This document shows, one piece after another, positions 23,626 to 36,400 of a stretch of 64,000 nt of DNA. The DNA comes from Bathymodiolus brooksi (taxonomy: Eukaryota; Mollusca; Bivalvia; Mytilida; Modiolidae): the NCBI GenBank assembly GCA_963680875.1, contig OY804585.1:24033686-24097685 (forward strand), given 5' to 3'. Under the pieces are notes generated by a model that saw only the letters and a program-made list of their open reading frames with translations, was not told where the DNA came from and did no database searches. How positions within the stretch are numbered: the first letter of the stretch is position 1; every line of letters starts with the position of its first letter. Made by a program: the position numbers and the translations under genes.

Positions 23626-25026
23626 TCTGACGTTACGCGCGCTATTGGTGATACTTTAACTAAATAGAACATAAAATAAGTCAAACCAATGTAGATTTTT
23701 TTTAGATTGATGGATTTTTATTTCCAATACATGCTTGTATAGGGAATTATACGAATATTTGCTTTATTATATTAGATTAGGTTTATTTTTGCTTTTGAAA
23801 ACGAATTTATTGGAAGAAAACGTCGTTAACACACAATGTTCTCATGTAACGCGTTACAAAATATCCGGATGTCTTTTACATTTTTCTCAGTAAAAACCTA
23901 AAAATACGTTTTTCGGACCATTTTTTTTGTGGGACCGGAAGCAGAGTCAGCGTGTTCTATGACCCCATTAACGATTTCTGATTAAAGCAATGCTTGACGT
24001 AAAAAAAACCCACGAAGAATAAAACTTTACACATTCAAAACTATATTTTTCGCTCATATTTCGTGCTAAATCCAAATAACCAAAAATGTTCATTTTCAGT
24101 GGCAGAAAATGAACTTAACAAACTTGATTTCGGATAAAAATTACGATTTCTACGTAAAATTGTAGAAGGTTACCAAATTTGTCCAGTAAACGTTTTTTCT
24201 TATCGACGGCAAAATAACGTCGCGCTACTTTTATATTTTTCTATAGTTTTCTATTAAAATTAAAACAAATAAACAACAACTAAAAAAAGCGAAGCTAAAA
24301 ACAAACAAATGATATCAAAACATGAAAAACAACAAACAAAAGAAATAATAACGATGTGTTTCCGCTTACTCAAGCGACCCTAATTAAAAATGAATTCATG
24401 ACCTTAATTTTTGTGTGTGTCATTTTTGAACAAGCATTGCAAAAAAGAATGTGTGCATTGTAGAAACTATAATTATATAATAGTAAAAAAAAATCGTGAA
24501 ATATATAAATATGAAAATTAAAAATGTGAACTGAATTATTTTAATTATAATTTCACTAGATTATACATAAGATATTACGAGAAATTTTCAAGAATACAAC
24601 GTATACAATCAATCAATAAACAAACAGAATATGATAATCTCGTTTTAGAGCAAGATATACTTTCAAAGAAAAAATGATAAAGTACAGTCACATAACATAA
24701 ACAATAAATAAATACAAAAAGGGAATAAAAACGAAATAAATAAGCAAACAAACAGACATTGAAATAAACACCTAAAGGAAAACACCAACAACACATATAT
24801 ATACAAGCAAGCCAAAATAAAATAAAAATCAATAAAAACAAAAAGTGAAATTCCGAAATAAAGAACAATACATCAAAACACACCCACACCACCTCCATCC
24901 TAACCAAACCCAAGTTATGCACACACAAATAAGGAAGAAAAAAATGAAAAAGAAGACGCGAAACGTTCTTTTCAATGTTAATTATGTGTAACGTCAAGTG
25001 TCACCAACATCGCGCGTAACGTCTCA
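23626..25026. mobile_element. 1.4-kb element with terminal inverted repeats
   Basis: The left end 'tctgacgttacgcgcgctat' plus 'tggtgatactt' is the near complement of the right end 'aagtgtcaccaacatcgcgc' plus 'gtaacgtctca'. The inside is AT-rich with an A-rich distal third (about 24240-24960). No transposase was seen; the 140-aa minus-strand frame at 24575-24997 is a product of A-rich composition. It is probably a non-autonomous DNA transposon, and the target duplication could not be settled by eye. Confidence 0.65.
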
Positions 25027-25144
25027 GATCCGAATGTGAATCAAAACATGTCAATTTATGGAAAAAAAAAGGTTATGGTCAATAATTTCACTAATATCGA
25101 CAAATTGAACAACCACATATATACAACAAAATGATAAACAAAAC

Positions 25145-25310
25145 ATACCACACCGTCGCGGAACAGTTCCAGAATCTAATGTAAAAATCGAAATTCCTAA
25201 TACACGTTTTCTTGACTTATCTCTTTTCTGGCTTGGTACAGGCATATCAATAAAAAGTGGTAGCGTTAAGCTAGATTTATGGGTCCAAACTTCCCCTCTT
25301 TAGTGGGCTA
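25145..25310 (+). repeat. Dispersed repeat family 3 copy
   Basis: Contains 'accacaccgtcgcggaacag', 'ttccagaatctaatg', 'ctggcttggtacaggcata', 'gtggtagcgttaagctagat' and 'ttatgggtccaaacttcccc'. Confidence 0.6.
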
Positions 25311-25599
25311 TTAAAATAATTTATTGTGCAATTTGTTTGGCAGGGTGAAATCTTATTTTATCATTTAGAAGTCACTGATTGTTCATATAGACTTAGATCA
25401 TCATATTTCTAATGGTGGGGTAAACGTGACGACTAAAGTATTAAGGAAGTATAACAATTCGTCTACATGCCCACAACATGTTAGCTAAAATATAAAAAAC
25501 ATACTTATGTAATGACATGGTTTTTGTGGTTATTGGTTGCAAAAAATTAATACGTTCTGTGGTTTCATGCAAAGTTATGGGTGAAATACTAAACAGAGA

Positions 25600-25720
25600 T
25601 GATGAATAATTCCCTCAATATCAGCATAACGAACCATCACTCTTGAAATTATTGAACATAAAAAAGCACGACATATGGCATTGGAAATCCAGATCCTGGC
25701 ACAAAAATGTGGCGAAGTTA
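25600..25720 (+). repeat. Family 3 related fragment leading into a tandem array
   Basis: 'gatgatgaataattccctca', 'gcacgacatatggcattgga', 'atccagatcctggcac' and 'aatgtggcgaagttaaact' parallel the family 3 copies at 7500-7660 and 34420-34580. The next bases pass without a break into the 28/43-bp array. Confidence 0.6.
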
Positions 25721-26814
25721 AACTCTATATTAACTGGATCCCAACCCTCTCTCTATATTAAATAACTCACTATTAATTGTATGCCAACCCTCTCTCTATA
25801 TTAATTGGATGCCAACCCTCTCTCTCTATTAACTAGATGCCAACCCTCTCTCTATATTAACTAACTCACTATTGATTGGATGCCAACCCTCTCTCTATAT
25901 TAATTGGATGCCAACCCTCTCTCTCTATTAACTAGATCCCAGCCCTCTCTCTATATTAACTAACTCACTATTAATTGGATGTCAACCCTCTCTCTATATT
26001 AACTAACTCACTATTGATTGGATGCCAACCCTCTCTCTATATTAATTGGATGCCAACCCTCTCTCTCTATTAACTAGATCCCAACCCTCTCTCTATATTA
26101 ACTAACTCACTATTAATTGGATGCCAACCCTATCTCTATATTAACTGGATCCCAACCCTCTCTCTATATTAACTGGATCCCAACCCTCTCTCTATATTAA
26201 CTAACTCACTATTAATTGGATGCTAATCCTCTCTCTATATTAATTGGATCCCAACCCTCTCTCTATATTAACTAACTCACTATTAATTGGATGCCAACCC
26301 TCTCTCTATATTAATTGGATGCCAACCCTCTCTCTCTATTAACTAGATCCCAACCATCTCTCTATATTAACTAACTCACTATTAATTGGATGCCAACCCT
26401 CTCTCTATATCAATTGGATGCCAACCCTCTTTCTATATTAATTGGATCCCAACCATCTCTCTATATTAACTAACTCACTATTAATTGGATGCTAATCCTC
26501 TCTCTATATTAATTGGATCCCATCCCTCTCTCTATATTAACTAACTCACTATTAATTGGATGCCAACCCTCTCTCTATATTAATTGGATGCCAACCCTCT
26601 CTCTCTATTAACTAGATCCCAACCATCTCTCTATATTAACTAACTCACTATTAATTGGATGCCAACCCTCTCTCTATATTAATTGGATGCCAACCCTCTT
26701 TCTATATTAATTGGATGCCAACCCTCTCTCTATATTAACTAACTCACTGATCCCAACCCTCTCTATATTAATTGGATCCCAACCCTCTCTCTCTATATTA
26801 ACTAACTCACTATT
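25718..26814 (+). repeat. Composite tandem array with 28-bp and 43-bp units
   Basis: Short units are 'ccaaccctctctctatatta' plus 'attggatg'. Long units carry an extra 'actaactcactatt' inside. The two forms alternate in runs over about 1.1 kb, with 'gatccc' and 'gctaatcc' variants. The first unit lies where family 3 copies read 'tttatgggcccaaccctcccc', so the array appears seeded by that end. Confidence 0.92.
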
Positions 26815-27120
26815 ACATAGACTTTATTATGGTATTGTTGATCAAATTGTATAATGGAGGCCATGTTGACACTTGTTAAATTATTGATATATTTAGTATT
26901 AGCTTCATGAAATATCGAATAAGACATGTAAAGAAAAACAATTAATCTCTCTCAATTAAAACAGCTCGTCTCCCTCACAGAACACGTACAGAATAAATTA
27001 ATCAGTATGATGCTTTAATTGTTTGTCTTGTTAAGGTAAATCATAAACGCACACACGACTAATTGAATTAAAATAAATAATTACGGAAGTCTTTTATTTG
27101 AATACGGAATGTCCCCTTTG
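26815..27120. other. Upstream flank of the metalloprotease gene
   Basis: Unique-looking AT-rich sequence between the array and the predicted core promoter. No further features were resolved. Confidence 0.4.
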
Positions 27121-27200
27121 GATTGGATAAGGGGGTGTTCAATTTACATGAATGTATAAATACAAATAAGACACTAGACTTATTCTAAATCACAATCTCT
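27120..27200 (+). promoter_or_regulatory. Predicted core promoter of the metalloprotease gene
   Basis: A TATA box 'tataaata' lies at 27155-27162 and an inverted CCAAT box ('attgg') at about 27122. An initiator-like 'tcacaat' at 27190 sits about 30 bp after the TATA box. The start codon follows 200 bp later. The site was chosen by pattern and spacing only. Confidence 0.5.
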
Positions 27201-27401
27201 ACATTTGCTGCCACAGTGATACCATCTTGGTTCTGATATTCAATTTGATTTAATATTAACATATATTTACTGACAGACAGATTTTCTCATTTATAACCAA
27301 CCATTTTTGTAAAACTGGAGAGATTTATGACTTTTATAAATTGATGATTCACATTAAAAGACGAATTAGATCAGATAAGTTTTTGCTGTTCAAGGGAAAA
27401 G
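27190..27401 (+). other. Predicted 5' UTR with an overlapping upstream ORF
   Basis: Between the predicted start site and ATG 27402 there is a short uORF at 27329 (ATG ACT TTT, six codons with stop) and an ATG at 27344 in another frame. The latter stays open for 39 codons and ends with TAA at 27461-27463, inside exon 1. If the UTR is right, such a uORF would be expected to lower translation. Confidence 0.4.
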
Positions 27402-27468
27402 ATGCCTGTCTATCTTCTTATATTTGGATATTTTACTTGTGTTATTGCTTCTTCGGAATTTAATTTCG
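27402..27468 (+). CDS. Metalloprotease exon 1 (signal peptide)
   Basis: Codons 1-22 plus one base, ending at donor ttcg|gtaaga. It encodes a short hydrophobic leader with a likely cleavage after IASS. The context 'aaaagATGc' is acceptable and no closer in-frame ATG exists. Confidence 0.8.
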
Positions 27469-30400
27469 GTAAGACAGTTAATTAGTTGCCTATTGTTTTT
27501 CATTTTTTCGTTTTTTATCTAATTTTTTATTTCATTTTATTATTTTCTTATTATTATTATTTTTATTGTTTTTTTATTATTATTTTTATTATTTTATTTT
27601 ATTTATTTTCTTTTAATTTATTTTTTAATTTTTTTTTGTGATTATTTTCACAATATGGAAGAAATGCTGCATGCAAAAGATGCTTTATGAAAAGCTTTTT
27701 TCTCTTCAATGAAGATATATAAGTTTTTCTAATCGTTTTTATAAAATGTAAAGGGTGTATATTTAAAAAGCAATTTCTGACAAAACATTTTATTTGCAAA
27801 TTTGCTTTCAAATCATGTTAAATTTTTCTTACGTTTTTCTTACGTGAAAACTACTTCACATTTAATGCCAGTTACCTTCTCTTGTTTTTAATTTTACATT
27901 TACATATTTGGACACAGTTGCTTATATATGTTGTTAAATAAACGTGATCGAATCGGAATTCAAGATCAGAAAATACAATGACTAAAAGAAAAAGGACAAG
28001 AAAACAAACAACGGTCGACACAGAAAACTGAAAATTGAGCAACATCACAACAACAGGAAGTAAACACGACGGGTGCCACTATTGGAGCAGGAACTGCTTA
28101 GCTTTCCGGATCATCTGAGTTCACCCCGGTGTTTAGTGGGGTTCGTGTCACTCGATCTTTACTTTTATGTGTATGTTTTGTAGATCGTTGTTTGTCCTTT
28201 TGTCCTTTTTCTTTTGGTTACTGTGTTTTTTTTGTGGATTTATGGATTCTGATTACCCCTTTGGTATCTTTAAACTCTTCTGAAGAAGGGTTTGTGAGTG
28301 ATCGTTGTAATTCCAGCATCAGTTCTATTGTTGTGGGTTTTTTTTATCTTTATGTTTGTTTGTTCTATTTACTTGAAATTCTCTTCAATCTTAGGATGGA
28401 TTATGGGATAATAGGTTATTATTATATATATTTATTATTGAAGTTTACAGTTCCTATAAACGTCATTTATTTAAACGAGGGTCAGTCACCCTCAGACATA
28501 GGTAATCTTAGCTGATATCATTATTCTGTTTGCTTTATCTGCCCTCAAAGACTTTTAAATTAATTACATTACCAATCTTTTGACCTTGAGCGTGACCTGT
28601 TGAAGGTTATTCTAGAAAGACTGCCATTCATGCTAAATTAGATATCTACATTTGTATTAACGCCACTTTCTACAGCATTTCAGTTATTCTGATTGACCCT
28701 TTGGTATCTTTAAACTCTTCTTATATCACTTAAATTCGTGAGAATAACATGAATACCCTGAGAAACCAATTATGTCACTCGTAAATGAAAACTGTATTAC
28801 ATAAAACACTTCTCCATTGGCCCATGAATACGAGGTCGGAATGTGATGGTGGCAGACATTTATTGCAAAAGTAGATGCGATTGAGTCCACGGTGGTTTCT
28901 TTAGACAAAGGCTCGTATTATCTAGTGAAATATGTTGATAATAGAAAACATTAGATGCCATTTATTGGATATCAGACATCTACTTAATTATATTTAAATA
29001 TGCATAATTACATTAACCAATGCCTATACCAATTGTACTGACACATTTTGAATTCAAGCATAATTATTCATGAAGCTAAAAGTCTTGATATAATATAATG
29101 CAATATGTATTTCTCCAATGTCATCCATTTGTTTTCATATAGTTTTTTCCACAAGTTTAGTTACTAAGCTAGTTCTACTGAGTTGTGCATCATGTACATG
29201 ACGTTGTGGCATTTTATGCAACAAAAACGTGAATATCTAATTTCATGAGCAAGGTGCTTTTCTATTATAACCTTCATCAGATACGTTCATGGTCGAAAGG
29301 TGGGAAAACGAAATGACTTAATTGTGCTTGGCAGAAAGTAAACCTAAGGAACTAGACAATATACCCAAAATCGGCTAAGGTCGCCAATACCTGAGGGAGG
29401 ATAATCTTAATTTCAATAATAATTTCAATTTCTCATATATGGGATTTTGGGTCTTTATCGCGAATTTTCGAAGTAAAATCAGAAAATAGCGCTGTCCAGG
29501 AAAATGCCATACATGTGCACGGAACAGAAAAAATTGTCCATCTGGAACATCTCGCTCTTAACGTCATGATGTTTATTACAGTGCATGTTGTCCAAATGCT
29601 TGTTGTTTTCAGTTTTGTCTAGATACCATCTATTTTTCGTTGATATATCTTCTGACTAGCTACTCTGTATTGCTTTTATATATAGTAATAAAATTGTTCC
29701 ACGCACTAAACTTGTATTAGTATTTTTGCTTTATTTCAAAATTTGACAATAAATTAAGATTTTATAAAAAAAATATAAAAAGTACGCTCAGTCAAAAGAT
29801 TTGAAAGCCAAATAATTTAAAAGTTTTGGAGAATAAGCAAATCAAAAGGCCTAAACAGGATAGCCAAATAATAATAAGAATTAAGAATGTATGGAAATAT
29901 AATTAACTGCGAACGTTTACATTCAATTAAAGAAATGAAGAATGGTATAATCGTGCTAAATAATCGTTGGAAATAAAACCGAATGGGCAATCAAGAATGG
30001 ACAATCGTGAGACACTGGCATCATTGAGCACACAAGACACAGGACAAAGACAAACAAAACACAAAAAACACAATACAACACAGACAAATAAAAAATGAGA
30101 AACATGGAGCTCAACTAAAATCCGGGGTGAAGGCAGGTGCTCGCGAAGCTAAGCAATGCTCATGTGTTGTGTACACAGAAGCAGTGGTCCTATATTGCAT
30201 GAAGTTCCATGAATGATGCTGTAATTATTGAATGTTTATTCTAGCTATATTATCAAAGCAATTCTTCTCTGTTACTATCGTGCTAAAGAATATTTCAAGA
30301 ATTATTTAATAAAGATCACATATATAATTTAGATTACACAATAACCTTTATCAGATATGCTCAAAGTCAAAAAATAAAAGATATCAAATAACCTTCATCG

Positions 30401-33400
30401 GGTACTCTCAAAATCGAAAGATTGGAAAGCCAAATAATTTAAAGTTTTGGGATCAATAAAACCAAAGGGCTTAAACATGATAGTCAAAATCAGCTAAGGT
30501 CACCTGTGTCTGATGGAAGTGAACCTTAGGCTAAGGTCACCTATGTCTGAGGGAGATGAACCTTAGGCTAAGTTCACCTATAACTGAGGGAAGAGAACTT
30601 TAGTTTGATTAATAATTACATTATTTAGGAATTGTAAATTTCAGTAATAAATATATCGTATCCAATAAACCATGTCAGTGCCGAAGCACTGGCTACTGGG
30701 CGGATACCCATGGGGACTAATAGTCCATCAGCAGATGTATCGACCCGGTACAAATGCATAGTAAGCAAGAAAATACAAGGACCTAAGCATGAACTGTAAA
30801 TTTAAAACATAATTATTTCTAATACACCGTGTCAAACTGAATGGTAAAATTTAATATTAATTTTTCAGGTTTAGGAAAGCATCATGGATTAGCTCTAGTT
30901 ACACATATCCAGACCAGCAGCAACAATAACCTTGAGATTGGCATGCCTAGAAATATAGACCTCCAATTAGACCTCCTAACAGACAAAGAGGGGCCTTTCA
31001 GTTTGCATCTTGTTAGGAACATAGGGGGACTAGAATTCAAACCCGTGTACGTCATCAGGGAAAATTCTGATGGATTACCCAGTTTGGTGAAGGAAGATAT
31101 ATCCATTGAACAGGTAACTATCATTACCCAATAAACTTTTTTTTTATATATGAAGAGTTTGAAGATACCAAAGGGGTAGTCAGAATCCGTAAATCGAAGG
31201 ACAGACAACATAATGGCCAAAAGAAAAAGTACAAAAGGACACACTATGATCTACAAAGCATGCACATAACGCTAAAGATCAAGTAATACGAACCCCCCTA
31301 AAACCCGGGATGAAGTCTGGTGCTCCGGAAGGGTAAGCAGTTCCTGCTCTACTAGTGCCACCCGTCATTTTTGGAATGCGTCTGTCTACTTGTTAATTTC
31401 TTGGAGGCTTTGCATTTTTTATTACGAAATATCTGTGCCATAAATTATCATGGATATGTTCTGTTTGTCGTAATCACAATCCGGGCCTTTCCTCATTCAT
31501 TACTTATCACCGAGTTTGTAGCAAGAGAACAATGACGGGTGCCACAAGTGAAACATGAACTGCCTACTTTCCCGGAGCACCTGAGTTCATCCCCACATTT
31601 TTAGTGGGGTTCGTGTTACTCGATCTTTAGTTTTATGTGTATGTTTTGTAGATCGGTGTTTGTCCTTTTTCCCTTGGTCATTGTGTTGTCTATATCTTTC
31701 TTCGATTTACGGATTCTGGTTACTCTTTTGATATCTTCAAACTCTTCTTGTAACAAGAGAAAGATGACGGCTGCCACACGTAGAGCAGGAATTGTTCACC
31801 CTTCTGGAGCACCTGAGTTCACCCCCGAGTTTTTATTGTGGTTCGTGTGCTCAATCCTTAGTATTCTGTGTAGTGTTTTGTGGATAATTACTTTGTCCTT
31901 TTATTCTTTTGATCATTGTATTATCTGTTCTTTGATTGACGACATCTCATTACCCCCTTGGAATCTTTAAACTTTCCTTATTGAAAATGATATGAAGTAG
32001 AGAGTAGAATTTTCAAATAAATTTTGAATAAAAATGAACTGCATCAACTCAAATCTCAAAATGGATATTAAAATATAATTTCAATCCATATTTAAACGTA
32101 AAATGTCAATCATATTTTTAATTATGATAATTAATTATCACGTGTGCTATATTATTTTTTAAATTAAATTCTATATGAAGACATATACATTGATTGATGT
32201 TCAAATTATGGACAAAATGTGCATTTTAAATGAATATATGACCATTGAATTGACGATCCATCAATGAAAATACTTAAAATCAAAGAACAGCTCGAGTTAT
32301 TTATTACACAGTACTGAAATATAGGACACGTTGTATCCTATTAACTTGAGATAATGCAGGCCAAATAGTACTTTGCCCGGGAGCTTCATTTGAAAATGTG
32401 CATATCTCACGGAAATAGGGAAATGCTGTATTTCATTCGCATAGAATTAAATAACAAATACATGCTCTAACTTTCCTTTAAGTTTTGCTTTGTGTTGTTT
32501 TTGTTTTGTTTTTATTTTGTATTATTTTTTTTATTTATTTATTTTATTATTTATCTATTTTTTTTTTATGTTTTGTTTTGTTTTGCTTTGTTGTTTTTGT
32601 TTTTGTTTATTCTTTGAATTGTTTGTGTTTTTTGTGCTTTGTTTTGTTTCTGTTTCTGTTTCTACTTTTATATACGAGTTCGTATATGACTCACTGCGTT
32701 CTGCTTTGTGTATTTAAAACAAAAATACCATTATTGTACACACATTCTTGTGTAAAGAGATAGGCATAAATATTTATTAAACAAACAATTTTAAAAGTAA
32801 AACATTTATTCAGGACACACACATCATATTTTTATTTCTTCTACGAAATACATCCCAACACATAAAGGTTTTAAACAAATCTCTCAGTACCATTGGCTAT
32901 TTTTAGTTCGTATCGAAATATAGCTTACATTAATACAATTATATGTTCGAACCATATACTAATGTGAAAATATTTTTTGATAGTTTGTTATATAGAATGT
33001 CGGGTTATATGTGACTGACTGATACTTCCCTTGTTGAAATTTTATATTTACCCCTACAAATGTCAGGTGGTGGTCTTATTAAAACAGGAACTTCTTACCC
33101 ATCGCGAACACCTGGCTTCCCCCTCATCTTTTTATGAGGCCTGTGTTGCTAATTTTTTCTTAGCTTTATGTGTTGTATATTTTGTTTTGTTTGTCTTTGT
33201 TCCTGTGCTCAGTATTTGTCTTGTCTTTGAATTGTCCATTCTTAATTTACTCTTTTCTCTGTAATGTTTATTTACATCAATATAATGACATTTTGGTATT
33301 TTTTCACTTTAGAATATAGGGTTATACCAGTGTGATGATACCCTAGCATCATTTACTGTAGCATGTGAAGGCCTAGAATTTGGGATTTGTAAACCTTTAG

Positions 33401-36400
33401 TTGTAAGTTGTAGTGTGTTTTTATATGATTTCTCCATTTGACCAAATTAAATTATAACTTAAAATTAATTATGGAAAGGGGGAATGTGGGTGTAATTTAT
33501 TTTGGTAAATGAATATAATTGATCATTATATATCTGGGGTTTTTTCTATTATGAAAATATACCACGATTGACAGAACTACGCATTCACTTCCGAGTATGC
33601 ACAGCACGTGAGTGCGATAAAAGAGTAAATAAATCACGAGTGACATATAATTTTTAAAATATAAATTACAAATTTGTTATCCTGTTTATTACATAGACAT
33701 GTATATTCTGTTTTACACAATTTATTTTTACAAAACACACATTGAAAACAAAGTGCACTTTATTTTATCTTTTTTTTTTATAGATGGCGCACAACAATAT
33801 CTGTTAGCGATAACGTTGAAAACAAACATTTTGACGTTACTTTCAGAAGTTGTCAGTTTTAATTCACTGAGATATGATGGTATTTCATCGACATCTATAT
33901 AATAATTAGACATATCTGCTGTATTTCATTTTTGTAAAAAATAAAATCGCCACAAATAAGATATTTGTAATTAAAAACCTCAGACATGAGTAAGCTTAGA
34001 AGATTTAGACTATCTTGTTCATGTAATTTGGTTTCCTTGCTCCCAATGACTTCTAAATAATTTTGCTTTTCCATCTTTTGACTGTAAGCATACTTGATGA
34101 GAGTATTCCAGAAACACCTCGTGCACACTAAATTTGATATCTACGTTTTTATCAGACGTTTGTAAATAACTTTGGAATTGTTTTTATTTGTTGTTGTAAT
34201 TTATATATATTAATTGCAGTTTGGATCAATCAATTTGAACGGTAAAGAGTTCGACATGAAACCAGGTGTAGAAACAAGAACGTCCCCACTTAGTAAACAT
34301 TCTTTATATAATGTATACAACAGGAAGACACCAGACAAGGAGGGCAAGACCTGTATTACTGGAGGTAAGGCATATTTGATTGTAATAAAAAATATAGGGC
34401 AATTATGAAAAGAACGTTCAAATAGTGATGATCAACAACTTCAAGATCAACAAAACAAACAATCACCTCTCACCTCAACTCACTGAACATTAAAAAAAAA
34501 AGACCACGACATATGACGTTGGAAATCCAGGTCCTGGCTTGGGACACGCATAAAAGTGTGGCGGGTTTTAACCGTTTAATGTCCATATTTTTATAAGCAA
34601 AATTTAATAATCTGTGTTTCTGTGAGCACTTTATTATTGCCGAAGAGCTAATATCCATAATGACAATACAAGATAAGAAATCGCGATAAAATATATTGCC
34701 TATAGTGAAAATGCCAATGTTTATTAAAATAAAATGTAAAGGAATGTGAACAAACAGTATTTCCATAGTTTCTCATTACTTAACACGGTCATATTAGAAA
34801 CAGGCAAACTGCTTATCCTTCGTTGGCACCTCCGTTCATCCCTGGCTGTTTGGTGGTGTCCGTGTTGCTCATCTTTATCACATAGTGTTGTATCGAATAC
34901 ACTTCACCATTAGTGGGATTCGAGCACACAACTTCAAAGGTGAACGGCACTGATTATATGGGTAGTTGTAAATCCAACTACCATACGATCACGACCACGA
35001 CGACAGTGCTTTGTTTGTCCTCATTCCGTGTCTTGTGTCCAATGTCCTCTATGTGTCTAGATTGTTCATTATGGATTTCTGTTTTCTCTAATGTTTATTT
35101 TATTGTCAGCATTGATGCTTCAAACAGAAACAAGCCAGACGCTGACGGAACTACTGTTTTCTAGAGATATACTATAACATGTTTACATTGATCGTAATGA
35201 TACCATGGTAGATATCTAATACACATTTATCTCTTCTTTTCTAGAAAATCAGGAGATTGCTGCTATATCAACAGCATTTCAAAAGCGGGAAAAAGAGATA
35301 GATTTCGAAGGATATGCGATGAGAAATACGTTTCGTTTTGCTCATGCTGGGTCCCCACGCTTCCATCAACACCCAACCTTTAGACACAGACCTAGTGGAC
35401 CATCTGGTTCGTCTAACACTTATGCTGTTGGACTTCTCATTCTTGTTGATGATATTATATATAAAAGGTAAAACCTTATATTACTTGTAGATGTGGTGTC
35501 TTAATTGCATCATATCAGTAAGGGGGTATGGTTGGACTATATACCTAGTTTAACCCCGACACTTTTTTAGTGTCTGAACCAAGCCAAGAGAGTGAACGAC
35601 CAGGGTTGCGTTCAGCATCGTAGCTGCTAGGTTGAGCTACGTAGAAAAATCCTATTGAACGGAAAGCTAGCCTAGCCGCTACATAGCTCTAGCTAGCTTA
35701 AAAAATGTCTGCTAGCTTTTGAATCCAAGATGGCGGCTAAAACTAAATTTAATTTCGTAAGGTAAAAATAGTGGCATTGCAGGAAGTGGTAACGCTTTTG
35801 ATACGGGTGATAATTTATTAAGGTAACTGGACAAATACGATTAGCTAAAATGTTCCAAGAAATTATTCTATATCATTGGCGTCATATTTGTTAGCACTGC
35901 TACGTAGCTAATCGTTCAATAACGTCATGGCTAGTTTACCTAGCAGCTGCTACGATATTGAACGCAACCCAGGTATATGTGTGTTAGTGGTATTGATTTT
36001 GCTTCTGTTTTTACAATTTTCCGATTGTATTTTTGAAATGTTCTGACGGTTTGGTATTTTTTTTAAACGTTCTGACGGTTTGGTATTTTTTTTAAATGTT
36101 CTGACGGTTTGGAATTTTTTTTAAATGTTCTGACGGTTTGATATTTTTTTTAAATGTTCTGACGGTTTGGTATTTTTTTTAAATGTTCTGACGGTTTGAT
36201 ATCTTTTTTAATGTTCTGATGGTTTGGTATTTTCCCCAACATTTTATTGAAAAATTGAATAATTCAAAGCCTTAAAACGTGATAATTTGATATTTTGTGA
36301 GTATAAATGGTTGTAAAACCATTGGTTACCGATTATTAAAGGAAGGAAACCAAATATGTGGAATAAACTAGATCCAGTTCAATAGAACTAAAACCAAAAT

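Noticed and set aside
24575..24997. 140-aa hydrophobic minus-strand ORF
   Set aside because: It lies in an A-rich stretch whose complement yields F, L, Y and C codons. There is no family signature and it sits inside a transposon-like element.
32485..32763. Two hydrophobic ORFs in intron 2
   Set aside because: Both are translations of a TTTTGTTTT low-complexity tract.
35009..35164. ORF at 34913-35164 as an exon
   Set aside because: It is explained by a SINE fragment nested in a family 2 repeat, and exon 5 begins separately at 35245.
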